From NCBI RefSeq assembly GCF_023195895.1, contig NZ_JALPRK010000007.1:1-64000 (forward strand): a stretch of 64,000 bases of DNA, written 5' to 3'. The DNA is from Paenibacillus mellifer (GTDB taxonomy: Bacteria > Bacillota > Bacilli > Paenibacillales > Paenibacillaceae). The notes beneath the pieces are model-generated. The model was given only the letters and a program-made list of their open reading frames with translations, made no database searches and had not been told where the DNA came from. Of this stretch, positions 14,913 through 23,959 are shown in pieces. A program made the translations under genes and the position numbers. Each line of letters begins with the position of its first letter. Within the stretch, counting starts at the first letter, position 1.

Positions 14913-15804
14913 TTTATTCTCGACAGAGGAAAGCCGCAACGATTCGCAACGGGAAAAGGTGATGGATATTCCATTGGCTGAAATTAGTGAATTTCCCGGT
15001 CATCCCTTTAAGGTAAGGGCGGATGAAGCGATGTTAGAAATGGCGGATAGTGTCAAGCAGTATGGTGTCCTTGTTCCCGGCTTAGTTCGGCCAAAGGTAG
15101 GCGGTGGATACGAGATGGTATCCGGACATCGTCGAAAGAAGGCAAGTGAATTGGCTGGTATGGAGACAATTCCATGTCTCGTTCGCGAGTTGGATGACGA
15201 TCAGGCGACTATCATCATGGTGGATAGCAACCTGCAACGGGAGTATATTTCTCCGAGTGAAAAAGCTTTTGCCTACAAAATGAAATTGGAAGCTATGAAC
15301 AGACAAGGACAACGAACAGATTTAACTCGTTCCCAAGTTGGGAACAAGTCTGCTGCAAAGAAATCAAGCGAGATATTAGCAGAACAGATGGGTGAAAGCA
15401 AAAACCAAATATTTAGATACGTTCGCCTAACCGAACTCACTCCTCACATTCTCGAAATGGTAGACGACAAACGGATTGCCTTTAATCCTGCCGTTGAGTT
15501 ATCTTACTTGGCCGAGAAAGAACAGCAAGCCCTATTCGAGACCATGCAGGCCGAGGACTGCACGCCTTCACTTGCTCAGGCTCAGCGTATGAAAAAGATG
15601 AGTCAAGAAGGGAGGCTGAATACAGATGTCATTTACACCATACTGACGGAGGAAAAGCCGAATCAGAAAGAAAAAATGAGTATTCAGCGAGAACGAATCG
15701 ACCGCTTTTTCCCACGAGATTTCTCGGAAAAACAAAAGGAAGACCTAATCGTGCAACTGCTGGAAAGCTGGTACAAAAGGCGGCAGAGGGAGCACGAACG
15801 GTAA
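14860..15804 (+). CDS. parB: ParB-family partition protein
   Basis: A 314-residue ParB. I chose TTG at 14860, with GAAGGAGGTG upstream; the frame to 14710 is a shadow of parA. The N-terminal ParB/Srx domain includes IPLAEISEFPGHPF and the CTP-binding-type GGGYEMVSGHRRKKASEL. The HTH region follows (SEKAFAYKMKLEAM; KKSSEILAEQMGESKNQIFRYVRL). The C-terminal part (about 270-314) resembles the dimerisation region seen in conjugative-element ParB proteins. It would bind parS-like centromere sites, none of which I can define. A terminator follows. Confidence 0.92.
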   Translation: MAAKEDRLASIKLTKVDDLFSTEESRNDSQREKVMDIPLAEISEFPGHPFKVRADEAMLEMADSVKQYGVLVPGLVRPKVGGGYEMVSGHRRKKASELAGMETIPCLVRELDDDQATIIMVDSNLQREYISPSEKAFAYKMKLEAMNRQGQRTDLTRSQVGNKSAAKKSSEILAEQMGESKNQIFRYVRLTELTPHILEMVDDKRIAFNPAVELSYLAEKEQQALFETMQAEDCTPSLAQAQRMKKMSQEGRLNTDVIYTILTEEKPNQKEKMSIQRERIDRFFPRDFSEKQKEDLIVQLLESWYKRRQREHER

Positions 15805-15831
15805 TTCCCCCGTTGCCGTCCTGTTCATGCG

Positions 15832-15861
15832 CCCTCTCCCCTGACGGAGAGCTTTTTTTAT
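15832..15861 (+). terminator. Terminator after parB
   Basis: CTCTCC and GGAGAG close a short stem followed by CTTTTTTTAT. Confidence 0.6.
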
Positions 15862-15887
15862 GCCCATTTTCGGGGAGGAGATCATCA

Positions 15888-16058
15888 ATGGACTTTACGA
15901 AAGGAAAACGGCGTCAGTATGAACGTCTGATGAAAGAAAAGCCGGGTTTTGCGCGTAGTAGGCCATCCGAGGAGGAAGAAGCACAACTGCGCAAGCAGGC
16001 TCAGGAAGCCGAAGGCTGGCACAAGAAACGTGACCACAAAAAGAACCGGGAGGGCTGA
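15888..16058 (+). CDS. Small charged protein
   Basis: 56 residues, very rich in Lys, Arg and Glu (MDFTKGKRRQYERLMKEKPG, then an acidic EEEEAQLRKQAQEAEG helix and KKRDHKKNREG tail). The start at 15888 follows GGGGAGGAG. It has no recognisable domain. Small charged proteins of this kind are common between partition and transfer genes. It is separated from the next gene by two bases, so the two are probably co-translated. Confidence 0.65.
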   Translation: MDFTKGKRRQYERLMKEKPGFARSRPSEEEEAQLRKQAQEAEGWHKKRDHKKNREG

Positions 16059-16060
16059 CG

Positions 16061-16672
16061 ATGGAGCAAGAGAAACGAATGGCCGGTGACTACGAAGTCT
16101 ATCAAGCGCTACCCATTGGCAGGGTGGAGGTTGTTTTAGGCATCGACATCACGAATACCGAAAAGCCCTATTTGGTTTGCTACTGCTCGCAGAATAATTT
16201 GTTTGGCATCGATCAGTATTACGGTGCAGAAGGATATGCGGATTACCTGGTCGCAATGCAGGAATTTACTAAGCTATTGCAATGGGAAATCGAGAAACTC
16301 CAGACCGAGCGCGCTACGATCACGGAGCCGATGCCTCCCATTCAACCCGACCAATGCCTGCCCATCAAAAGTGACGATGATCTCGGCGGCAGAATTGTTG
16401 TGACCCGTTTGGATTGGTTGCGACCGGAATTTCGCACGGCAGACCATCAGTTGATTTGGGTAACGGGAGGCTTCGGTGCCTCCGGGAACTCACGTGGGCG
16501 GGCGGTCTATGCGGAAACCCTCTATTCCGGCGATGAATACCGCTATAACCGGGAAGACCTGATGGGGTTCCTGAAGCCGGAGCATACGCCCACATGGGCG
16601 GCCGAGAAGCTGGCACAACGACAAGCGGATCAAGTCCCATCAAAGCCGCGTCCGCGAGGCGAAGCGCGTTAA
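16061..16672 (+). CDS. Conserved conjugative-element protein of unknown function
   Basis: A 203-residue soluble protein. The first half has a strand-rich segment (VEVVLGIDITNTEKPYLVCYC) and a helix (YADYLVAMQEFTKLLQWEIEKLQTER). The second half contains RLDWLRPEFRTADHQLIWVTGGFG and GRAVYAETLYSGDEYRYNREDL, a block I associate with hypothetical proteins of Bacillota conjugative transposons. No catalytic motif is clear. It is probably co-transcribed with the small gene before it and the SAF-domain gene after it. Confidence 0.7.
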   Translation: MEQEKRMAGDYEVYQALPIGRVEVVLGIDITNTEKPYLVCYCSQNNLFGIDQYYGAEGYADYLVAMQEFTKLLQWEIEKLQTERATITEPMPPIQPDQCLPIKSDDDLGGRIVVTRLDWLRPEFRTADHQLIWVTGGFGASGNSRGRAVYAETLYSGDEYRYNREDLMGFLKPEHTPTWAAEKLAQRQADQVPSKPRPRGEAR

Positions 16673-16719
16673 GAGAAGCGCTAGGTATCTTCTATATAAA
16701 TGAAAGGAGATCGTGAACG

Positions 16720-17841
16720 ATGTCATGGACGTATCGACACCGCAAGACGCTCATCATGGGAGCCATCGCGATCAGCGTGGCGCTTCTGGTAGCAGCGGCC
16801 TTGTATATGCTGATGCAGCACACCGATCAGCAGCAAAAGCAGCAACAGATGAAAGAGGAGTATGAGCGGCAGATTCAGCAATTGAAAAAGGAGGAGCAGC
16901 AAAACAGCCGAAATGTCTGGACGACTGCAAAAACAATACCGGCAGGCGTCTCGCTCAAAGCGGATGACCTCAAGGCTGTTCCGATGCCCGTCAGTTTGGT
17001 TCCGCCGGGCGTCATCACCGACCGGGAAAGCATCATCGGCAAAAACGCCAAGATCGAGCTTGCATCAGGAACGCCGCTACTTTCCTCTTTATTGTACGAA
17101 GGGCAGCCCATTCCGAAGGATTTGCGCATACAGGAGTTTCAGGTCATTCAGCTTCCCTCTAATCTCAAACCTAACCAATATATAGACGTTCGAATCGGCT
17201 TTCCAACCGGCGAGGACTTTGTTCTCTTATCTAAAAAGAAGGTACAGGAGCTGTCCGGTACGGTTGTGTGGCTGGAACTGAATGAGATGGACATCCTCCA
17301 AACGTCCAGCGCAATTATTGATGCGTACTTGCAGGGAGCGCGGTTGTATGCCCTCCCGTACATCGAGCCGGGCTTACAGGAAGCGGCTGTGGTCAACTAT
17401 CCGGCCAATCAGAAGGTATTGAACCTGATGGCGTTCGATCCCAATCTGCTCGAAACTGCAAAAATCGAACTTGCCCGCGCGCTGCGTCAAACGCTGGATG
17501 GCAATTTGAAGGCGGTCAGCGACTCGGACAAACTTCGCGTCACCAGCGGTAGTGTAACCGTGCAGCAGCAGTTGCAAAACGAACGGATGACGACGCGGCA
17601 GGGCAATGCCATGAGCGGAACACAGCCAGTAGGCACACCGCAGTCTGGAGAATCAGCAGTTTCGACGAATGGTCCCCAGCCTAGCGTGAGTGATGCTGCT
17701 GGTGCAGCAGCTACGCAATCTCCGAAAAATCAACAGACGCCCCCTCCTGCCGTTTCGCCGTCGCTGCCATCGAGTATGCCTCCTGCAACCGAAGCGCCTC
17801 CGGCAAGCGAAGATAAGTGGGAAAACATCTTCAATCAATGA
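16720..17841 (+). CDS. SAF-domain protein, CpaB/RcpC-like pilus assembly component
   Basis: 373 residues. One membrane segment (about 10-33) is followed by a Gln-rich coiled coil (36-62) and a SAF-type domain (about 66-130: WTTAKTIPAGVSLKADDLKAVPMP... IIGKNAKIELASGTPLLSSLL), the hallmark of CpaB/RcpC proteins of Tad/Flp pili. A second beta-rich region runs to about 250, and the C-terminus (290-373) is Pro/Ser/Gln-rich and probably disordered outside the cell. In Tad systems CpaB acts at the outer face of the machine. Its place before TadZ- and TadA-like genes supports this role. AAAGGAGATCG precedes the start. Confidence 0.82.
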   Translation: MSWTYRHRKTLIMGAIAISVALLVAAALYMLMQHTDQQQKQQQMKEEYERQIQQLKKEEQQNSRNVWTTAKTIPAGVSLKADDLKAVPMPVSLVPPGVITDRESIIGKNAKIELASGTPLLSSLLYEGQPIPKDLRIQEFQVIQLPSNLKPNQYIDVRIGFPTGEDFVLLSKKKVQELSGTVVWLELNEMDILQTSSAIIDAYLQGARLYALPYIEPGLQEAAVVNYPANQKVLNLMAFDPNLLETAKIELARALRQTLDGNLKAVSDSDKLRVTSGSVTVQQQLQNERMTTRQGNAMSGTQPVGTPQSGESAVSTNGPQPSVSDAAGAAATQSPKNQQTPPPAVSPSLPSSMPPATEAPPASEDKWENIFNQ

Positions 17842-17852
17842 GGAGTGCGGAT

Positions 17853-18560
17853 ATGAAAAAAATTGTTTTTATCGGCGTAGCGGACAAGACGCATGCTTTG
17901 TTGGTGCTTGGTCGCTTGTTTGTGGCATTGGGGAATAAAGTGCTGTTGGTGGATTCCACCGTCACGCAGTCGATTCGGGGTTATCTGCCGCACGCCTATG
18001 CCAATAGCGCCGTTCAGGATTATGAAGGTATGGATGTGGCCTACGGCTATCTCACTCCCGAACAGCTTGAACGAGGCTTGGCACAGGCAGGGACGACACC
18101 GGCATACGACATCATGCTGGTGGACACTGACCATACGGAATTTGTTTTCCACCACAACCTGTCCCAGTTTGATAAGCGGGTGTGGTGCTGGGATGGAAGG
18201 CGGTTATCGCTGGAGAAAAACGAGGAACTGATGCTTCGTCTCGGCTTACAGAACACGGAAGAGCCTATCTCTTTTTTCGAGTTGCTCTCCCCTGACATAC
18301 CGGGAAAGTTGGCAGCGTGGCGAGCCGAAAAGCGGTTGCGGCATATCCAGTTGGAGGATACGGTGTTTCGCTTCCCTTTGGACGAACGCGATGCAGCCGT
18401 CGATTTGAACAATCAACACCACGGCCGCATCGACCTTCGCGGGCTGACCGGGGCGTTTCGCGAGATGCTGCTGACGATGCTGGAGCAGCTTGGCGATTGC
18501 GACCGCAAGACAGCGCGACGAGCCTGGGCAACCGCCCGTAAACGGGTGCGGGTGTGGTAG
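17853..18560 (+). CDS. Degenerate ParA/TadZ-like protein 1
   Basis: 235 residues. MKKIVFIGVADKTHALLVLGRLFVALGNK reads like the first strand, loop and helix of a MinD/ParA fold, and KVLLVDSTV and DIMLVDTDHTEF fit Walker A' and B. The P-loop lysine pattern (KGGxGKT) is gone (GVADKTHA), so nucleotide binding is doubtful. The start at 17853 follows GAGGAGTGCGG. In Tad systems TadZ/CpaE is a ParA-like protein that places the machine at the membrane, often with an atypical Walker A. It is followed by a second protein of the same kind. Confidence 0.7.
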   Translation: MKKIVFIGVADKTHALLVLGRLFVALGNKVLLVDSTVTQSIRGYLPHAYANSAVQDYEGMDVAYGYLTPEQLERGLAQAGTTPAYDIMLVDTDHTEFVFHHNLSQFDKRVWCWDGRRLSLEKNEELMLRLGLQNTEEPISFFELLSPDIPGKLAAWRAEKRLRHIQLEDTVFRFPLDERDAAVDLNNQHHGRIDLRGLTGAFREMLLTMLEQLGDCDRKTARRAWATARKRVRVW

Positions 18561-18574
18561 AAAGGAGAACGTTT

Positions 18575-19414
18575 ATGGGAGCTACCGTTGTATTTTGGAG
18601 TCCTGTATCCGGTCAGGCCGGGACAACGACTAATCTGCTCGCCGCGGCGACGTGCATGGGTTTGGAATATTCGGCGCGATTGCTGTTGCTTGGGCATTTG
18701 CTAAGCAGCTACGCCGCTGTCGAACGAGCCTATTTTCGACCTGCCGGAAGAGAGGACATGCAAAACCCGGACACGGGAATTGATGCGCTCTTGCGTCTGC
18801 TGAAAAACCGCAAGCTGGAGCCTGTCATGCTGCGTGACTATGCCCATCCGTTACTGCGGGATCGCCTGGATATTTTGCCCGGCTCCATCAAGCAAGAGGA
18901 TATTTTTATTGAAACGGCAAAGGAATGGCTCACACCGCTGCTTGCGGTTGCCCGCCGCGCTTACGATGTAGTGCTGTTGGATGGGGGGAGCGGCAGCGGG
19001 TCGGCTTGGGACGAAATGCTGCGGCAGCAGGCCGACGTATGGGTCGTCTGCCTGCCGCAAAACCGTCTCCTTCTAGAGCGATTTTTTCAATCGGCAGAAG
19101 CAGCGATGCTGCAAGGCCGAAGAACGCTGCTCGTGTTCGGACAGTACGACCCTTATTCGACGCTTACTTCTAAAAATCTCATGCGTCAATTCCGTATAGG
19201 ACCGACCGTGTACCCTGTTGCACATAATACAGGCTGGATGGATGCGGCACAGCATGGCGAAGCGAATCCTTTCTGGTTTCGCAACAGGAAGATAGCAAGC
19301 GGTCATGAGAACCACCTGTTCGTGCAGCAGGTGCGACGATTGGCGCAGGCTGTGATCGAAAGCGCAGGCGCAAGGCAGCATCTTTTCGGAGGGAAGGAGG
19401 GCGACACGCCATGA
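18575..19414 (+). CDS. ParA/TadZ-like protein 2 with altered P-loop
   Basis: 279 residues. MGATVVFWSPVSGQAGTTTNLLAAATCMG is a ParA-type start in which KGGVGKTT has become SGQAGTTT, lacking both lysines. ARRAYDVVLLDGGSGSGSAWDEML matches Walker B and the following loop, and ADVWVVCLPQNRLLLERF the next strand. The start at 18575 follows AAAGGAGAAC. It overlaps the TadA gene by 4 bases (ATGA). Together with the previous gene it probably forms a scaffold for the secretion ATPase. Whether it binds ATP is uncertain. Confidence 0.75.
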   Translation: MGATVVFWSPVSGQAGTTTNLLAAATCMGLEYSARLLLLGHLLSSYAAVERAYFRPAGREDMQNPDTGIDALLRLLKNRKLEPVMLRDYAHPLLRDRLDILPGSIKQEDIFIETAKEWLTPLLAVARRAYDVVLLDGGSGSGSAWDEMLRQQADVWVVCLPQNRLLLERFFQSAEAAMLQGRRTLLVFGQYDPYSTLTSKNLMRQFRIGPTVYPVAHNTGWMDAAQHGEANPFWFRNRKIASGHENHLFVQQVRRLAQAVIESAGARQHLFGGKEGDTP

Positions 19415-21273
19415 CGGCTATGCTCAATGCCTTCATCCTGATCGCGCTCTTGTTGCTTTCAATCTTCTTTCTTTATTTGCGCCTGAGCCGACGATTGCCG
19501 GAACGGACGGACGACACATCGGTATATACGCTGGAAGCGATGACCACTTTCGTAAAAGCAACGCTACACGAGTTAACCAGCAGCAACCTGGCCGACTTCG
19601 GTTTGTCGGAGGAAGAATACCGCCGCCGAAAAAGCAAACGGGCGGAGCTGAAAAAGGCGCTGCGGGGCTGCACCTCCGGTGATCTGCGGGACAAGGAATA
19701 CGTCAAGGAGATCATTGCCGACCTGCTCGCGCAGCGCTATGAGTTGGACGATGCGCATTTGAACCTCCTGCTGCCTTTTCATCAGCCGGAGTCCCTCTCC
19801 GCGCAAGACCAGTTTGATATTCTGCTTTACACATATAAAAAGGAAGCCGGGCTTCATGCGCTCGACCGGCTCGTTCAAACCTATGAATGGGATCGGCAAA
19901 GACGAAACGAGGAAGGCCAGCTTGAAACGTACCGGATTACGGCGGAGGATATTCGTAGCGTCTTCGCCCGTGAAGCGCCGTGTTTGACGACGGACGATAA
20001 GCTCCAACTTGTCGTCCAGCGGATTTATCAGCATTACAAAGGATTCAGCGTCGTGGACGAGCTGCGCGACATGCGTGTGGACGGCGTATCCGGGGGTGTA
20101 TCTGGTCTGCCGCCGCTCATGTGGGAGGGCGAATGGTCGCTGGAGGAGGACGCACAACTTCAGTCGCTGCCCCGTTCGCATGATAGCGTATGGCTGTTTT
20201 ACAAAGGGAAGTCCATCCACCTGAGCTTCTTGTCCTTCGGCTCCGAGCAGGAACTGCGACGCGTTTGCCAGATCATCTATAAGCACAATTTTCCCGGCCA
20301 GTTGTCCGAGGCGAACGGATTTAAGGTCAATGAAATGGCAGACGGCTCCCGCGTCGTCGTGCTGCGCCCCCGATTCAGTGAATCGTGGGCTTTTTTTGTG
20401 CGCAAATTCGACGTGCAAAGCGCGACGCTAGAGCAGTTGATTCAGGACGAAGGCGCGGAATTGCCGATTGGCCTCATTCGTTACTTGGTATCGGGTGCGC
20501 GGATCACCGCGATTACCGGCGCTCAGGGCAGCGGCAAAACAACGTTGCTCATGGCGATGGTGCGTCATATTCCAGAAGTGCTGCCCATCCGGGTACAGGA
20601 AATGAGCTTCGAGCTTCAGTTGCGCAAAATTTACCCGGAACGCAACATCGTCAGCCTGCGCGAAACCGAGACGATTTCCGGTCAACAGGGGCTGGACATC
20701 CAGAAGAAGACGGACGGCTCCGTCAATATTTTGGGAGAGGTAGCGACCGATCCGGTCGCCGCTTGGATGGTTCAGATGGCACAGGTGGCATCATTATTCA
20801 CCTTGTTCACGCATCACGCCAAAACCTTCCGTGACCTTGTGCTATCTCTCCGCAATTCCTTGTTGAAAACAAAGGTGTTTACGAACGAGCGTGTGGCAGA
20901 GCAGCAGGTCGTCAGCGTCGTCAACTTCGATATTCACCTTCGCCGCGACCTGGACGGACGACGGTATATCGAGCGCATTACGGAATGCGTCCCAGTGCCG
21001 CAGGAGACGGCGTACCCGGAAGCCTTTCGCGGGAAAATGACAAAGGACGAACGGATGGCAGCCTTTATGGAAACGACGCTCGAATACTTCCGCCGCTCGA
21101 CGGATCGCCCGCTGTACACCGCCCAAAATCTCGTCGAATACCGCGACGGTCGTTACGTTGCCGTTCATCCCCTGTCCAAGCAAAGTCGCTGCGAGATTGC
21201 GGAATACCTGAGCGGCCCCGATCAGGCCGTCTTTGATGCGTTTCTAGCATCCCATTGGGGGGATGAGACATGA
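19411..21273 (+). CDS. tadA: TadA/CpaF-family secretion ATPase
   Basis: 620 residues, longer than usual because of an N-terminal membrane helix (about 1-24) and an extra 200-residue region. The GSPII_E/VirB11 core follows: a substrate domain (HYKGFSVVDELRDMRVDGVSG), Walker A ITGAQGSGKTTLLMAM (about 370-385), an Asp-box-like VQEMSFELQLRKIYP, Walker B VNILGEVATDPVAAWMVQMA and the His-box FTLFTHHAKTFRDLV. It would be a hexameric ATPase that powers assembly of a pilus or pseudopilus. An N-terminal membrane anchor is unusual for this cytosolic family. It sits between the TadZ-like and TadB/C-like genes, with 4-base overlaps at both ends. Confidence 0.9.
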   Translation: MTAMLNAFILIALLLLSIFFLYLRLSRRLPERTDDTSVYTLEAMTTFVKATLHELTSSNLADFGLSEEEYRRRKSKRAELKKALRGCTSGDLRDKEYVKEIIADLLAQRYELDDAHLNLLLPFHQPESLSAQDQFDILLYTYKKEAGLHALDRLVQTYEWDRQRRNEEGQLETYRITAEDIRSVFAREAPCLTTDDKLQLVVQRIYQHYKGFSVVDELRDMRVDGVSGGVSGLPPLMWEGEWSLEEDAQLQSLPRSHDSVWLFYKGKSIHLSFLSFGSEQELRRVCQIIYKHNFPGQLSEANGFKVNEMADGSRVVVLRPRFSESWAFFVRKFDVQSATLEQLIQDEGAELPIGLIRYLVSGARITAITGAQGSGKTTLLMAMVRHIPEVLPIRVQEMSFELQLRKIYPERNIVSLRETETISGQQGLDIQKKTDGSVNILGEVATDPVAAWMVQMAQVASLFTLFTHHAKTFRDLVLSLRNSLLKTKVFTNERVAEQQVVSVVNFDIHLRRDLDGRRYIERITECVPVPQETAYPEAFRGKMTKDERMAAFMETTLEYFRRSTDRPLYTAQNLVEYRDGRYVAVHPLSKQSRCEIAEYLSGPDQAVFDAFLASHWGDET

Positions 21274-23339
21274 TTCGGGAATGGCTCTCCCCTCTGCTTG
21301 GCATCGCAACCGTGCTCTTTTTTGCCGCTGTCGCGGCCTTCCTGTGGCTGTCCCGGCGTGATTCGGAGGTGGCGGCAGTCCGGCGCTACGAAGCGCTGCG
21401 TAAGCCGGGGCAAGCGCCTCGCAAGCAGGCGGTTTACAGTTTCATGCAGCGGCTATACAGCGTTTGCGAGCAGATGCCGGTTCTAAGGATGTACTTGCAG
21501 CACCTTCGCAGGCGATTGGTCATCCTGCGGCTCGGGGACGAATGGAAGCTGCGGCTTGAGGTGATGAAATCGGCGCTCTTGATGTGGCTTGTCCTGCTTT
21601 TGGCCGCGATTCCGCTTGTTTTGGCGGTGCGCGACCCTTACACGCTGGCGATGCTCGGCATTGGTCTTTGGGTCGGCCACGGCATCCTCTCGGATATGGG
21701 TGTTTATCGGCTCGAAATGAGGCTGCTGCGACAACTTCGTCTGTTTCTTGGGGATGTGAGACATCATTACCATCGTCACGGGATGGTGGATGAAGCCGTC
21801 TATGAATCGGCGGACAGCGCGCCGTATGAAATGGCACTGCACGGGCAAGAGCTGTACGACATGCTGACGGACAGCGACGCCGAAGATAAACTAGCGCAAT
21901 ATGTGGAGCATGCCCCAAATCGCTATTTGCAGGGCTTTGCGGGATTGTCGTATCTCATCAAGGAGCATGGCGATCAGCAAACGGAAAGCGGTTCGGTCTA
22001 CCTCAAGGGACTGGAAAAGCTGTCCATCGAACTGAATCTGGAATTGCTGCGTCGCGAGCGTCTCAGCTTCTTATTACAGGGGCTGACCGTTATCGCGCTG
22101 CTGCCGCTGCTATTTACCCGTCCGATTGAAGCCTGGGCCAGCCACTTTTTTCCGGCAATGGACACGTTCTACGCCAGCGCTTTCGGTTGGGCCGTCAAAC
22201 TCTGTCTGCTTGTCGTCGTGTGGCTATGCTACGTGCTGCTGCGCAACCTGTCGGAGCTGGGTGCGACCGCAAGGCCCACCAGCCGAAAAAGATGGGAGCA
22301 ACGGGTCTATGGCTGGCCGTGGATGCGCTGGCTAGCCCACAGGCTGGGGCCGGTTCCCGGCTCGCGAGAAGCGGAACGGATAACCCAGCTGCTCAAGGAT
22401 ACAGCCTCTCCCTTACGTCTCGAATGGTTTTACGTGCAGCGGATCGTGGCCGGGTTCGCAGCCTTTTTGACGGTGCTGGGCTTGTTCGTGTCCTTGCATG
22501 CAGCGGAGCGGCATCAGGTGCTGTATGCACCAGTGAAGCCGGGAACACTTTTCGGGCAGTTGTCTCCGGAGGAGGAAACGAAGGCGCGGGAAGCCGCCGC
22601 TCTGGATCGCAGGATGCTCGATCAATTAAAGGAGGTGAGGCCGCGAAGCGAAAATAGCGTCATCAGTCTGCTGCGCAAGGACCCGGCTGCACAGATCAAG
22701 GAGGATCAGCTTCGAGAGGCGGCGCGGCGCATCCTGGGCAAGCTGGAGAAGCTGAATCAGCCTTTTCTGGCGTGGTGGGAAGCGTTTTTGGCGTTCGCCG
22801 CAGGATGGGGCGGGTACACGCTGCCAGTTGGTATTCGACTGTTCCAGCGGCGTATGCGGCAGATGGAGATGAAACACGAGGTGGATCAGTTGCAGGCCGT
22901 GATTGCCATGCTGGCCGGGATGGAACGGATGTCGGTTGAACAGCTTCTGCTATGGATGGAGCAGTTCGCGCAGGTCTTCAAGGAGCCACTGCAATCCTGC
23001 CTTCTTCATTTTGAACAGGGTGAGGAGCAGGCGCTTGCGCAGCTCAAAGAAGATGCACCGTTTCTGCCTTTTGTTCGGATCGTGGAAAAGCTGGAAATGG
23101 CTTCGCAGCATTTGACGATCCGGCAGGCATTCGACGATCTCGAAGCAGAGCAGGGGTTTGCGCGAGAGCAGCGCAAGCAGGAGTATGAACAGTTAATTGA
23201 ACAAAAGGCAGGCTGGGGCCGCTGGATCGGGTTTGCCCCCTTGATGACGCTGATATTCGGGTATTTGGTCATTCCGCTTGTCGTCGTCAGCCTGCATCAG
23301 ATGACCGTGTACTACGATCAGCTTCAACGCATCCAGTAA
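21270..23339 (+). CDS. Fused TadB-TadC-like (T2SS F-domain) membrane protein
   Basis: 689 residues. Two halves look alike in layout: residues about 1-330 have membrane helices near 10-30, 105-145 and 270-320 around a cytosolic helical block; residues about 380-689 repeat the plan with helices near 395-415, 505-530 and 645-675. The second half holds EVDQLQAVIAMLAGMERMSVEQLLLWMEQFA, typical of the T2SS F domain. In most Tad systems TadB and TadC are separate proteins; here they appear fused into one platform. The gene overlaps tadA by 4 bases and is followed by a terminator. Confidence 0.75.
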   Translation: MIREWLSPLLGIATVLFFAAVAAFLWLSRRDSEVAAVRRYEALRKPGQAPRKQAVYSFMQRLYSVCEQMPVLRMYLQHLRRRLVILRLGDEWKLRLEVMKSALLMWLVLLLAAIPLVLAVRDPYTLAMLGIGLWVGHGILSDMGVYRLEMRLLRQLRLFLGDVRHHYHRHGMVDEAVYESADSAPYEMALHGQELYDMLTDSDAEDKLAQYVEHAPNRYLQGFAGLSYLIKEHGDQQTESGSVYLKGLEKLSIELNLELLRRERLSFLLQGLTVIALLPLLFTRPIEAWASHFFPAMDTFYASAFGWAVKLCLLVVVWLCYVLLRNLSELGATARPTSRKRWEQRVYGWPWMRWLAHRLGPVPGSREAERITQLLKDTASPLRLEWFYVQRIVAGFAAFLTVLGLFVSLHAAERHQVLYAPVKPGTLFGQLSPEEETKAREAAALDRRMLDQLKEVRPRSENSVISLLRKDPAAQIKEDQLREAARRILGKLEKLNQPFLAWWEAFLAFAAGWGGYTLPVGIRLFQRRMRQMEMKHEVDQLQAVIAMLAGMERMSVEQLLLWMEQFAQVFKEPLQSCLLHFEQGEEQALAQLKEDAPFLPFVRIVEKLEMASQHLTIRQAFDDLEAEQGFAREQRKQEYEQLIEQKAGWGRWIGFAPLMTLIFGYLVIPLVVVSLHQMTVYYDQLQRIQ

Positions 23340-23345
23340 CCCATA

Positions 23346-23386
23346 CAGACGCTTTCCTTCATCAGCGGGAAGGCGTTTTTTTTATC
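23346..23386 (+). terminator. Terminator after the tadB-tadC-like gene
   Basis: ACGCTTTCC and GGGAAGGCGT form a stem with an ATCAGC-containing loop, followed by TTTTTTTTA. It may lower expression of the pilin-like genes or mark a new unit. Confidence 0.65.
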
Positions 23387-23412
23387 CCCCCAATCAAAGG
23401 AGAGAATTGTAC

Positions 23413-23892
23413 ATGTCCAATGCGCAGAAGGCACTTGTCATGGCAGCAGGAATTTTCCTTGCCATCGCACTCATTACACTGGCTGTCGTGCTGTTTATTT
23501 CCGCCCAGGATTCGACCAAGGCGGCTCAAAGCAATTTCAGCAATATCCAGACGGAGCTTTCACAAACGGCGTTTACGGTGTATGACAATACGACGCTTTC
23601 GGGCAGTCAGGTTGTCAACGCGCTTCGCAAGTTCCGCGATCAGGACCAATTTGGCATCCAGATCGTTACCGGCAAAAACCCGACCGGTCAGTGGTACGGC
23701 AAGGTTGTCAATACCGGTGTGCCTCTGGATAGCGTCACCTACGGCGCAATCGTCGGAGCCGCACCCGGCCAGATTAGCCAGACCGTAGACGAAGCGGACA
23801 TCAACTACGTTAATCCAAGCGGCAAGTTCCGCAGCACGCTGGTGCTGGACAGCAGCAATGTCATTCGCGGCATCATCTTCCGGCAGCAATAA
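23413..23892 (+). CDS. Pilin-like membrane-anchored protein 1
   Basis: 159 residues. A short positive N-terminus (MSNAQKALVMAAGIF) leads into a hydrophobic helix (residues about 8-30), then a Ser/Gln/Asp-rich globular part ending at the membrane-distal side. There is no prepilin peptidase motif of the type IVa kind, but the layout (one N-terminal helix, small beta-rich domain with TVYDNTTLSGSQVVNALRKF) fits a minor pilin or pseudopilin. AAAGGAGAGAA gives the ribosome site. It lies directly after the TadA-TadB/C genes. Confidence 0.6.
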   Translation: MSNAQKALVMAAGIFLAIALITLAVVLFISAQDSTKAAQSNFSNIQTELSQTAFTVYDNTTLSGSQVVNALRKFRDQDQFGIQIVTGKNPTGQWYGKVVNTGVPLDSVTYGAIVGAAPGQISQTVDEADINYVNPSGKFRSTLVLDSSNVIRGIIFRQQ

Positions 23893-23959
23893 GGTCGGAT
23901 GAAGTTACGAAAGCGTCCGGCCCAGGTTGGACGCTTTCGTCATGAAGGAGGTGTAACGC

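Noticed and set aside
20385-20834. A 149-codon plus frame inside tadA
   Set aside because: The tadA frame has all ATPase motifs; the alternative frame is a GC-driven shadow.
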